NCBI GenBank assembly: GCA_965232255.1
Contig: OZ246962.1
Location: 2,418,001-2,482,000, forward strand
Length of the DNA stretch: 64,000 bases
Origin: Endozoicomonas sp965232255
GTDB lineage: Bacteria > Pseudomonadota > Gammaproteobacteria > Pseudomonadales > Endozoicomonadaceae
Direction of reading: 5' to 3'
Made by a program: the position numbers and the translations under genes. Numbering within the stretch: position 1 is the stretch's first letter; the number at the start of each line of letters is the position of its first letter. Positions 54,095-62,488 of the stretch are shown here, piece after piece. The notes under the pieces are model-generated. The model ran no database searches and was not told the origin of the DNA. It was given only the letters and a program-made list of their open reading frames with translations.

Positions 54095-55610
54095 AGACTA
54101 ACTTCTTTTGCCATCAGAGTTTATAGGGATTCCACGATGGTTTGTGGTTAATTTTGGTCTAAAATTCCACGCCTAACTTAAAGGTATCCCATGCTCACAG
54201 GCATCCGATTACAGGCTAATCCAACTCATCAGCAAAGACTGGTTCTGTCTCAGTGGATGGGTTGCGCCCGAGTTATCTGGAATGCCAAGTGCGATGAGCA
54301 CCGCTATTACAGCACTTTTGCCAGAAAGTATTACCCTGTCGGGACATTTGCGCCGGTAGATCAGAAAGCAGCCCAGTTCAAAAGCCAAGAGCTGACGCCC
54401 TGGCTCTCTGATTGCCCAAGCCAGATCATCCGGAACTCTGCGATAAACTGGTATCAGACTTACCAGAAGTACATGAAAGGACTCTGTGGTAAGCCAAAGC
54501 GCAAGCCAAAGACGGATAAGGGCAGTATTCACCTGACCAATGAACTGTTCCGGTTTGATACTTGTGCCGACGGTGTTACCCGGCTTTTCATTGGCACCAA
54601 GACCAACAATATCGGCTATCTGTCGTTCAAATCCCATCGCCCATTCAACAAGCCAAAGTCCTTGTACATCCGCAAGGAAGCCGGGAAGTACTTTGTCTCC
54701 TTCTGTTTTGACGACGGGTCAGAGGCACCGACCACCGACAAAGACAATCTGCATTGGCTTCAGGGAGGCACAAGGGAATGGCTGGAAGAACACATCATTG
54801 GCATTGACCGGGGTGTGACCATTCCTGTTCATACAGGTGAGTCCAGCCATGACTTTACCGACAACCAGAAAAAGAAAATGGTGAAGCGTAGCCGCTACCT
54901 GAAGCGGTTACAGCGTCGTTTGTCGAGGCAGGCCAAAGGCTCCAACTGTCGTAAAAAGACAAAGCACAGAATCGCCAGGCAGCATCAAAAGATCGCCAAT
55001 ATCCGCAATGACTTCTGTCACAAAACCAGCCGGAAACTGGTGGATAGCAAAGCCAAAGTGATCATCTTCGAGAATCTGAAAACCCGAAGCATGATCCACA
55101 AGCCAAAGGCAAAGCAGGACGACAGTGGTCATTTTCTCCCCAACCGGGGAGCACAAAAAGCTGGCCTGAACAAAGCCATCCTCAATGTAGGTTGGCACTA
55201 TCTGGAAACATACACCCGCTACAAAGCTGCAAAAGCAGGTAAAGCGGTATTCAAGATTGCCCCAGCATATACCAGTCAAGAGTGTGCTGAATGCGAACAC
55301 ACTCATCCCGACAATCGCAAGAGTCAGGAACGGTTTTCCTGCGTTTGTTGTGGCCACGTTGACAACGCTGACAGAAATGCAGCGAGAGTAATCAAGAAGC
55401 GGGCAATCAATCTCATACTGGACTCTGGAACGGAGTTGGTTGGCAAGGGGATTCCTGTGCTGACCATAGGACGTGGAGCCAATCGTAAGTCGTTAAAGTG
55501 CAAGCACTCTGGCGTTGATGGCTGCGAAGCGTCAAAAAAGAAAGGAACGGCAATCACTCCGGTGGCTGCTTAGTATTGGAAGCTCGCTCCTTTAGGGGCG
55601 AGTAGTTCAC
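54095..55610 (+). mobile_element. tnpB-only IS200/IS605-type element, copy 3 (left end cut by IS66)
   Basis: The right end GAGCTCGCTCC-type palindrome ends at GAGTAGTTCAC, 55610, as in copies 1 and 2. At the left, identity with the other copies starts only at AGACTAAC, 54095, directly after the IS66 terminal bases, so the left palindrome and about 45-55 bases are gone. The right end lies inside an outer-membrane protein gene on the other strand. Confidence 0.8.
54191..55573 (+). CDS. tnpB: TnpB, IS200/IS605-family RNA-guided endonuclease (copy 3)
   Basis: 460 residues from ATG, about 90% like copy 2 by eye. RuvC residues are in IGIDRGVTIPV, VIIFENLKTRSM and DNADRNAARVI, with zinc ribbon CAEC...CVCC. 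The protein is intact, but the element's left end is missing, so it may no longer be able to transpose while still making nuclease and guide RNA. The guide would start at 55611 within the outer-membrane protein gene. Confidence 0.93.
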   Translation: MLTGIRLQANPTHQQRLVLSQWMGCARVIWNAKCDEHRYYSTFARKYYPVGTFAPVDQKAAQFKSQELTPWLSDCPSQIIRNSAINWYQTYQKYMKGLCGKPKRKPKTDKGSIHLTNELFRFDTCADGVTRLFIGTKTNNIGYLSFKSHRPFNKPKSLYIRKEAGKYFVSFCFDDGSEAPTTDKDNLHWLQGGTREWLEEHIIGIDRGVTIPVHTGESSHDFTDNQKKKMVKRSRYLKRLQRRLSRQAKGSNCRKKTKHRIARQHQKIANIRNDFCHKTSRKLVDSKAKVIIFENLKTRSMIHKPKAKQDDSGHFLPNRGAQKAGLNKAILNVGWHYLETYTRYKAAKAGKAVFKIAPAYTSQECAECEHTHPDNRKSQERFSCVCCGHVDNADRNAARVIKKRAINLILDSGTELVGKGIPVLTIGRGANRKSLKCKHSGVDGCEASKKKGTAITPVAA

Positions 55611-56213
55611 TTTGCTCAGTTCATCCTCTACGCGGCTCACTTCTTTTTGCAGGCTTTCATTAAACCCCGGAATAGCCGTGCCGGTTCCGTAAGCGTCCAA
55701 CGAAACCTTGGCTGAGCCTTGGTAGAGCATTCCCAAATCAGCACTGATGATAAACCCCTGCTCACCCGAATAATTCGACGTCCAGCCAATCCCCACGTAA
55801 GGGGCAAAATTGTCGAACTCAACTTTGGCGTCCAGACGATCAAGCGTATAGGCTTGATCCCCAATGATAAAATCCGTACCGCTTGTCGGTGTGCCAGAGC
55901 CCTCAAGGGTGTTGTCGTTGTAGTAGGCACCGGCAGAAACCCGGAAGCCGCTGTTGTCAAGCGGATACCAGTCAGCGATCAGGCCGAAGGAGGAGAGCTT
56001 CAGGTCGGTATCGTAATTGATATTTGACTCATCGAAATCCGAGCCGAATGTGAGTTGATTGTACTGGCCGCGTATGACCACCGAGTCCATGAGCTGATAG
56101 GAACCGCTAATGCTGATTCCGAGGGTCGATAGGCCCAGGTCGACAGATGGCGCGGCGGCATTGGCTTGCAGGGCAACGGATGCACAAGCAGCGATTATTG
56201 TTTTTTTTATCAT
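55554..56213 (-). pseudogene. Outer-membrane beta-barrel protein, 3' end replaced by tnpB right end
   Basis: From ATG 56213 the product starts with a Sec signal (MIKKTIIAACASVALQANAAA) and continues with alternating beta-strand segments (VVIRGQYNQLTFGSD, SSFGLIADWYPLDNSGFRVS, NFAPYVGIGWTSNYSGEQGF). The native sequence reaches ELSKV at 55611. The last 17 codons (NYSPLKERASNTKQPPE) are reverse-strand tnpB right end. Barrels normally close with a final strand ending in Phe; here that strand is lost, so folding by the BAM complex is doubtful. Function before truncation is unknown; the family is the common opacity/OmpW-like small barrels (inference). Confidence 0.75.
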
Positions 56214-56633
56214 GGCTACTTTTCGCAGGTGAGTTGTCATCACTGTGTGCATGAACAACTGGCGGCCAGCAAATCCTTTGCCGAGGTGTTTTCAGACACT
56301 GTCGTCTTTCTCTGTGCCAGGTACGACAGAGTCGGCCAGATTTCCGGGAAAAGATCTCTGTTTAGTGGGCTGGCCGCAGTCCATTCATGCGTCTGCCCGG
56401 CGTATGGGTTTTTTGTAGTTGCGCCGGAACGAATCAATCATAGAGCTCACGCGATTGGGGTATCAAGCAGTTCTTTTTACTGGATGGGATTTTCACAACA
56501 GGGTTTTGTCAGGCCTATGTCAGCCAGCGGTATTGACATAGGCGGTTATTTTACCATCTATATGGGTTTCGGCTTGCGGTTTTTTCAGGTAAATTGCGGT
56601 TCCAACAGTAATAACACTACGTGGAGTATCGGA

Positions 56634-56981
56634 ATGATTCCTTTCATCGGTCAGGCGCACGCTGCCGCAGAGGGCGGCGCCGCAGCAGCAATAGGCGGTT
56701 CGGGCATGATCGGTCAGCTGTTGATGCTGGGCGGTTTTATCTTGATTTTCTGGCTGCTGATCTGGCGTCCCCAGAGCAAGCGTGCCAAAGAGCACAAAAA
56801 CCTGCTTGCCGGACTTAGCAAAGGTGATGAAGTGGTAACCACCGGCGGTGTGCTTGGTAAAGTCACCAATGTCACCGACGAATTTGTCACCCTGCAAGTT
56901 GCTGACAATATAGAGTTGAACTTCCAGAAAGGCTCGGTTGCCGCCACCTTGCCTAAGGGTACTATCAAGGCTATCAAGTAA
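56634..56981 (+). CDS. yajC: YajC, Sec translocon auxiliary subunit
   Basis: 115 residues from ATG 56634 with GGAG 9 bases upstream. One N-terminal helix (IGQLLMLGGFILIFWLLIW), then RPQSKRAKEHKNLLAGLSKGDEVVTTGGV, the family signature. It forms a complex with SecD and SecF in the inner membrane. The open frame continues upstream to 56166 but without homology. The ancestral promoter or readthrough from tgt is now displaced by mobile DNA, so it needs its own promoter in 56214-56633. Confidence 0.95.
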   Translation: MIPFIGQAHAAAEGGAAAAIGGSGMIGQLLMLGGFILIFWLLIWRPQSKRAKEHKNLLAGLSKGDEVVTTGGVLGKVTNVTDEFVTLQVADNIELNFQKGSVAATLPKGTIKAIK

Positions 56982-57059
56982 GTAAACAGCAGTCTTTTGA
57001 CTGCTTGTTACTGCTGACTGTTTGTATTGATCGTTATATTGAACGGACTGAACCAAAAG

Positions 57060-57096
57060 TCGCGTGTCGTGTTTCACGACACGCGATGTTCATTTT
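57060..57096 (+). terminator. Strong hairpin with T-run between yajC and secD
   Basis: TCGCGTGTCGTG (57060-57071), loop TTT, CACGACACGCGA (57075-57086): a perfect 12-base stem, followed by TGTTCATTTTTT. It looks like an intrinsic terminator or a partial attenuator inside the yajC-secD interval, where cotranscription is expected. Confidence 0.6.
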
Positions 57097-57117
57097 TTAA
57101 TCAGGAACCGGTGAGCC

Positions 57118-58986
57118 ATGCTCAATCGCTATCCATTGTGGAAGTACCTGCTGATTCTGATCATCATAAGTATCGGATTTATCTACGCCTTTCCCAATCT
57201 TTACCCCGCTGACCCCGCTGTTCAGGTGACCGGCGCCAGTTCATCCAGAGTGATAGACGAGCGCGTTGCCGAGCAGGTCGAGCAAGCCCTGGCCGCCGCC
57301 AATGTGGACGTCAAGTCCGTTGAATTTGACGACAATGCCCTGCTTATTCGTCTTAACCGTGCCGATCAGCAGCAGTTGTCGAAGTCGCTGATCAACGAAG
57401 CGCTCGGGGATGACTATATCGTGGCCATCAACCTGGCCCAGACGACACCCGACTGGCTGACCTCCATCGGCGCTTACCCTATGAAACTCGGCCTGGATCT
57501 TTCCGGTGGCGTACACTTTTTGTTGGAGGTGGATACTGCCAAGGCTGTCCAGCTGAAAATGGATATTGCCACTTCTGACATTCGCTCAGCCCTGCGACAA
57601 GAGCGGCTGCGCTACCGTACCATGCCTGAGCGTGCCGATGGTGCACGACAGTTGGCGTTTAATGATGTTCAGGCCCGCGATCAGGCGGCAGCTTTAATCC
57701 GCAAAGATTTTCCTGATCTGACGGTAGAGAATCTGGACGTCAATGGTCGTCCGGTTCTGGCCTACGGCTACTCTGAAGCGGCCATTCGGGAGATAGAAGA
57801 TTACGCGGTGCGTCAGAACCTGACCACGGTGAGCAACCGGGTCAACGAGCTGGGCGTCTCCGAGCCGCTGGTGCAACGTCAGGGTCGTAACGGCATTGTG
57901 GTTGAGCTGCCCGGCGTACAGGACACCGCCGAGGCCAAACGTATCCTGGGTAAAACCGCCAACTTGCAGTTCCGCCTTGAGGCGTTGCCCAACGCCGCTC
58001 GTGCCACTACCGAGCTGTTTAATTTCCGCGAAGAAGGTCGGCCACCGGTTGCCCTGGAGCGCGACATTATCATCACCGGTGATCAGGTCTCCAGCGCCCA
58101 GTCTAACTTTGACAGCCAAACCGGCCAGCCACAGGTCAATATCAACCTGGACGGTCAGGGTGGCTCGGCCATGAACCGTGCCACGCGCAACAACATTGGC
58201 CGCGCCATGGCGGTTATCTTCATCGAACAACGGCCAGTCACCAAGACTGTGACTAAAGAGGTTGATGGCGAGACGGTAAAAGAGACCGTACAGACTTTTG
58301 AGCAGGATGAACACATTATCAGCCTGGCCACCATCCAGAGTGCCCTGGGCAACCAATTCCGCATCACTGGTGTCGGTTCCACTGCTGAAGCATCTGAACT
58401 GGCGTTGCTACTGCGTGCCGGCTCCCTGGCTGCCCCCATGTACTTTGCCGAAGAACGTACCGTTGGTCCAAGCCTCGGGGCTGAGAACATTAAAATGGGG
58501 GTTCAGTCCACCATAATCGGCTTGGTGCTGCTACTGATCTTTATGGTGGTGGTTTATCGGGTATTTGGTCTGCTGGCCAACATTGCCCTGGCCATTAACC
58601 TGGTGCTGCTGATGGCGGTGATGAGTCTGTTTGGTGCCACGCTGACCATGCCGGGCATTGCCGGTATCGTGCTGACGCTTGGTATGGCGGTGGACGCCAA
58701 CGTGCTGATTTTCTCGCGGATTCGTGAAGAGATTCGCAATGGCCGCCCCATTCAGCTAGCCATTCATGAAGGCTTCGATCGGGCGTTTGTCTCAATTTTC
58801 GATGGCAACATCACTACGTTACTGGTGGGTATTATCCTGTTTGCTGTAGGCACCGGACCAATCAAAGGGTTCGCCATTACCTTATGTATTGGTATTTTGA
58901 CGTCTATGTTCACAGCCATTGTCGTGACCCGCTCACTGGTTAACTTAACCTATGGTGGTCGCAGCCTGAAGAAATTGCATATTTGA
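57118..58986 (+). CDS. secD: SecD, protein-export membrane protein
   Basis: 622 residues from ATG. N-terminal helix (YLLILIIISIGFIYAFP), a large periplasmic domain with MKLGLDLSGGVHFLLEVD, then five C-terminal helices of the RND type (including MGVQSTIIGLVLLLIFMVVV and GIVLTLGMAVDANVLIFSRI, with the conserved Asp). It uses proton flow with SecF to pull exported proteins out of SecYEG. Complete and normal. Confidence 0.97.
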   Translation: MLNRYPLWKYLLILIIISIGFIYAFPNLYPADPAVQVTGASSSRVIDERVAEQVEQALAAANVDVKSVEFDDNALLIRLNRADQQQLSKSLINEALGDDYIVAINLAQTTPDWLTSIGAYPMKLGLDLSGGVHFLLEVDTAKAVQLKMDIATSDIRSALRQERLRYRTMPERADGARQLAFNDVQARDQAAALIRKDFPDLTVENLDVNGRPVLAYGYSEAAIREIEDYAVRQNLTTVSNRVNELGVSEPLVQRQGRNGIVVELPGVQDTAEAKRILGKTANLQFRLEALPNAARATTELFNFREEGRPPVALERDIIITGDQVSSAQSNFDSQTGQPQVNINLDGQGGSAMNRATRNNIGRAMAVIFIEQRPVTKTVTKEVDGETVKETVQTFEQDEHIISLATIQSALGNQFRITGVGSTAEASELALLLRAGSLAAPMYFAEERTVGPSLGAENIKMGVQSTIIGLVLLLIFMVVVYRVFGLLANIALAINLVLLMAVMSLFGATLTMPGIAGIVLTLGMAVDANVLIFSRIREEIRNGRPIQLAIHEGFDRAFVSIFDGNITTLLVGIILFAVGTGPIKGFAITLCIGILTSMFTAIVVTRSLVNLTYGGRSLKKLHI

Positions 58987-58996
58987 GGTGGCAGTG

Positions 58997-59914
58997 ATGG
59001 ATACTATGAAAGTAATTAACTTCATGCGGCTGCGCACCGCAGCCACCGTTTTCTCAGTAATTCTGATGATTGTTTCGGTAGGGGCGCTGGCTTTCAAAGG
59101 CATCAACTGGGGCCTGGACTTTACCGGGGGCACTCTGATCGAGCTGGCCTATGATCAGCCGGTGCACACTGCCGATATTCGCGATCAGCTTGAGGCGGCG
59201 GGTTACGACAACGCCGTAGTACAGGAGTTTGGTTCAGCCCGGGATATCCTGGTGCGAATTCCCGGCGACGATCCGAAGATTGGCAGTGCCATTAGTGCGT
59301 TGCTGGGGCAGAACTATCAGGGCACCGTGGATGCGGTGCGCGTTGAGTTTGTTGGCCCGCAGGTGGGTGAACGGCTGCGTGAGCAGGGCGGTCTGGGCAT
59401 GCTGTTTGCCATGCTGATGATTACCCTGTATATCGCCTTTCGCTTCCAGCTCAAGTTCTCGGTGGGCGCAATTTTATCGCTGGCCCATGATGTGATCTTT
59501 ACTCTGGGATTGTTTGCCTTGCTTGGTTTGCAGTTTGACCTGACGGTCATGGCAGCATTGCTGGCGGTGATCGGCTACTCACTAAACGACACAATCATTG
59601 TTTATGACCGTATTCGCGAGAACTTCCGCAAGCTGAGAAAACTGGATGCCGTAGAGGTGATCAACGTCTCCCTGACTCAGACGCTGGGCCGCACGCTGGC
59701 GACCTCCGGCACTACGCTGATGGTGTTGCTGGCGCTGCTCCTGTTCGGGGGCGATATGATCCGTAACTTTTCCATAGCCTTGATTGTGGGTGTGGGCATC
59801 GGTACTTACTCGTCGATTTATATTGCTTCGAACATACTGCTGTATTTGAAAATCAGCCGTGAAGACCTGATTGTTCCAGTGAAGGAACATGATGAGCTGG
59901 ATCATTTACCCTGA
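58997..59914 (+). CDS. secF: SecF, protein-export membrane protein
   Basis: 305 residues from ATG 58997 (GAGGTGG upstream; the frame is open to a GTG at 58988). INWGLDFTGGTLIEL is the SecF counterpart of the SecD glycine motif, and LLAVIGYSLNDTIIVYDRIREN is the fourth-helix signature. It starts 10 bases after secD, so translation is coupled. Followed by a strong terminator. Confidence 0.97.
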   Translation: MDTMKVINFMRLRTAATVFSVILMIVSVGALAFKGINWGLDFTGGTLIELAYDQPVHTADIRDQLEAAGYDNAVVQEFGSARDILVRIPGDDPKIGSAISALLGQNYQGTVDAVRVEFVGPQVGERLREQGGLGMLFAMLMITLYIAFRFQLKFSVGAILSLAHDVIFTLGLFALLGLQFDLTVMAALLAVIGYSLNDTIIVYDRIRENFRKLRKLDAVEVINVSLTQTLGRTLATSGTTLMVLLALLLFGGDMIRNFSIALIVGVGIGTYSSIYIASNILLYLKISREDLIVPVKEHDELDHLP

Positions 59915-59923
59915 TCAACCTGG

Positions 59924-59954
59924 AAAAAAACCGGCAGCTTGCCGGTTTTTTTTT
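59924..59954 (+). terminator. Rho-independent terminator after secF
   Basis: AAACCGGCA (stem core 59931-59936), loop GCT, TGCCGG (59940-59945), then nine to ten T. Ends the yajC-secD-secF unit, so the next gene has its own promoter. Confidence 0.9.
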
Positions 59955-60077
59955 ATAATGATTTTTTAATCTGAAAACGAAGCTGTCAAAAGCGTGCCCA
60001 ATCAGGCAAACCAAGAGCCTGGCAAACCAGGACTCTGACGAGCCGATAAGTATTCCAATAAGTAGTAAGGAGTCAGT

Positions 60078-62345
60078 GTGATTTCACGTTGGTTTAATGG
60101 TGACGCTAAAAGCGATCCTCCCCTCGTTCGTCAGAGCAATTCACTCCAAGAAACCCACAGCAGCAACGGCCATCGCCGTGTGACAACAAGTCGGCAAGAC
60201 GTGCTGGATAGCTTGCGTAGCGAGCTGCTCAAGATCAGCTCGCAGGCATCGGCCACACGCACTCAAGCGGTCAGCGACATGACCGTTGCGCCTGCTGAAC
60301 CGCTGGCAGGGTGCAATACCGGTCAGGGGCTGAGTCTGGAGGTGGCAAAATTACAAGATGACTGGCAATGCGATTACAACCAGTTGTACGTCAACTCCGG
60401 GGTACCATTGCCATCACAGTACACCCAATTGCAAGTGGACGGTCGCCCGGATGTGAGCAGTGTTATTGTTAAAGTGGTCAAACGGCCCGATGCCTGGCCC
60501 GGCTGTGTCCATATTGCCCATGCACCGCGAATCAATTTACGACTGAACAAAAGCACGGCAAACAAGGTGACGCTAATGCCGTGTAAATCGCCGCCCGCCC
60601 GTTGCTGGGATAGTGTCTCGCTGGTAATCACCAGCGTTTTACGCTCAGACACTCGCAGTTATGAAACCAGGCAAACGACGAAGTCCGAGTTTGACCTGGG
60701 CAGAGCTTTTCTCAAGCAGTTTCATGCTTCTGGCTGCGTCCTGGTAGATAATCATGCCTACGTTTTTGACGATGGCGCGCATATTTATACGGCCCGGGCC
60801 CGACTGGAGTCCAGCGAAAGGACACAGGAGGGCGGTGGTCTGCTAACGAAAAATGCCACTGTCGCTAATATCGAACTGTCCAGGGGGGCAGCCAGGGTTT
60901 TGCAATTTTCTGGCGCGCTTATCCCTGCTGTTGACGTACAAAAGTTGTCAGCCAGGTTTGAATTCAACGGCGAGCGTTACGGTATTGGTGGTCTTGAAAA
61001 ACATATTCAGCGATTTGTGAATGAATTTGTTGCACCCCGATTACTCTCGGGCGCACTGCGAGAAAAAGTACATAGCAGTATTTCCCGGGGTGGTATTCTT
61101 TCCGGACCGCCAGGAACCGGCAAGACCTTGTTTATCAGCGTACTTGGGTCATTACTCAGGGATAATGGCTTTGCGGTCAGGGAAAAAACAGTTTCCGGCC
61201 CGGAAGTGTTTGATTCTTTCATGGGCAAGTCTGAGGCCAATGTGCGGGAAATCTTTGCCGGTGCCGGTGATGACCCGAAAACCATTCATCTTATTCTGAT
61301 TGATGAAATCGACTCCATGTTACCGCGTCGGGGTGGGGTGTCTGATTCCACCGGCGCTGGCAGCAAAGTAGTAAACCAGTTTCTGACCTGTCTGGATGGT
61401 ATCCGGAAAAAAAATAACCTGGTGGTGTTCGGCACCACCAACCGACCTGACCTGATTGATCCAGCAGTGATGCGTCCGGGTCGGATGAATATGAAAATGC
61501 AGTTCAATTTGCCTGATGAAGCCCAGCGTCGGCAAATTTTACAGATTCACGCCAAAGACCTGAGCGAATGCGGCATGTTGCAGCCTGATGTCAACCTTGA
61601 CCAGCTGGCGGCGCAGACCACGGGTTTTACCGGCGCTGAACTGGCTGCCGTGATTGACAGCGCCAGGGTTTCTGCGCTGCGCAGGGCGCAGGGGTTAGGC
61701 GAGGACGATATGTACTTTTCACCTCAGGGCATCAGTAACCTGGAAACATTCGATTTGAATGCCGACGATTTTCGTTTTGCCCTGAAGCAGATTCAGCCGC
61801 AGTTTGGGAAAAGCGATTTTATGCCACTGGCTGGCAAAAGCTATGAGTCCGGCGGCTATCCGGTTAGTACCATCAGTACGTTGCAGGCAACGCTGAAGCG
61901 CTTCAAACAAAACCCGGACAGCTCCGTGTTTCGCATCCTGATTCAAGGGCCTCCCGGGAGTGGCAAATCCACCCTGGCAGCATTGGCACAGCGAGATTTT
62001 GGCTCATTTTGCAGTTATGTGTCTGCCGTGGATGTGGTTACATCGAGAGATCGGAGTCGCCCTTTGGTGGATGCTTTTTCCCAGGCGCGTCAGCAGTCCG
62101 GACGGCATACTGTGGTCATTGATGATTTTGATACCATGATTAACTTTGATGGCCTCCACTACGATCGCGGCCTGGTGTCTACGCTGGATGCTTACACCAA
62201 ACAGTCGTTACGAGGAGCGCAGGAGAACAAACAGCTGGTGCTGGTGACGGCTACCGAGCATCAGGACTGCTGCGGGTCGGTGCAGTTTTTACCAATGTTG
62301 TTTCCGCAGGATGTTGTGTTTAGAACCCGGCTTGATGCGCTGTGA
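60078..62345 (+). CDS. NSF/Sec18-like double AAA ATPase
   Basis: 755 residues from GTG 60078 with AAGGAG 5 bases upstream; eukaryotic NSF is about 744. After a variable N-terminus, FDLGRAFLKQF...YGIGGLEKHI (205-310) resembles the end of the NSF N-domain and the linker before D1. D1: Walker A GPPGTGKT (343-350), GKSEANVREIF (NSF has SEANIRKLF, p97 SESNLR), Walker B LILIDEIDS, arginine-finger RPGR (466-469). The D1-D2 junction DDFRFALKQIQPQFG matches NSF DDFLASLENDIKPAFG. D2: Walker A GPPGSGKS (624-631) and Walker B TVVIDDFDT, where NSF has VVVDDIE. NSF takes apart SNARE complexes. It sits between secF and suhB. A role on host vesicle traffic is inference. Confidence 0.85.
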   Translation: MISRWFNGDAKSDPPLVRQSNSLQETHSSNGHRRVTTSRQDVLDSLRSELLKISSQASATRTQAVSDMTVAPAEPLAGCNTGQGLSLEVAKLQDDWQCDYNQLYVNSGVPLPSQYTQLQVDGRPDVSSVIVKVVKRPDAWPGCVHIAHAPRINLRLNKSTANKVTLMPCKSPPARCWDSVSLVITSVLRSDTRSYETRQTTKSEFDLGRAFLKQFHASGCVLVDNHAYVFDDGAHIYTARARLESSERTQEGGGLLTKNATVANIELSRGAARVLQFSGALIPAVDVQKLSARFEFNGERYGIGGLEKHIQRFVNEFVAPRLLSGALREKVHSSISRGGILSGPPGTGKTLFISVLGSLLRDNGFAVREKTVSGPEVFDSFMGKSEANVREIFAGAGDDPKTIHLILIDEIDSMLPRRGGVSDSTGAGSKVVNQFLTCLDGIRKKNNLVVFGTTNRPDLIDPAVMRPGRMNMKMQFNLPDEAQRRQILQIHAKDLSECGMLQPDVNLDQLAAQTTGFTGAELAAVIDSARVSALRRAQGLGEDDMYFSPQGISNLETFDLNADDFRFALKQIQPQFGKSDFMPLAGKSYESGGYPVSTISTLQATLKRFKQNPDSSVFRILIQGPPGSGKSTLAALAQRDFGSFCSYVSAVDVVTSRDRSRPLVDAFSQARQQSGRHTVVIDDFDTMINFDGLHYDRGLVSTLDAYTKQSLRGAQENKQLVLVTATEHQDCCGSVQFLPMLFPQDVVFRTRLDAL

Positions 62346-62358
62346 TTCAAAGCGTTTT

Positions 62359-62410
62359 CGGTGCGTTTGTGAGTGCGGTGCGTTTGTGAGTGCGGTGCGT
62401 TTGTGAGTGC
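62359..62410 (+). repeat. Three perfect 17-bp tandem repeats
   Basis: CGGTGCGTTTGTGAGTG occurs three times in a row, starting at 62359, 62376 and 62393. It lies just after the stop of the NSF-like gene and before the convergent end of suhB. No protein is encoded and there is no stem-loop. Confidence 0.92.
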
Positions 62411-62488
62411 AAGGTGGCAACCTGCTGAAATGTGTTGCCACCGAATTGCGGCTGTGGGGCCAGTTCAGAGACGTGGACAGCGAATGTC

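Noticed and set aside
56166..56633. N-terminal extension of yajC (150 extra codons)
   Set aside because: The extension has no similarity to YajC, and a GGAG-preceded ATG at 56634 gives the normal protein.
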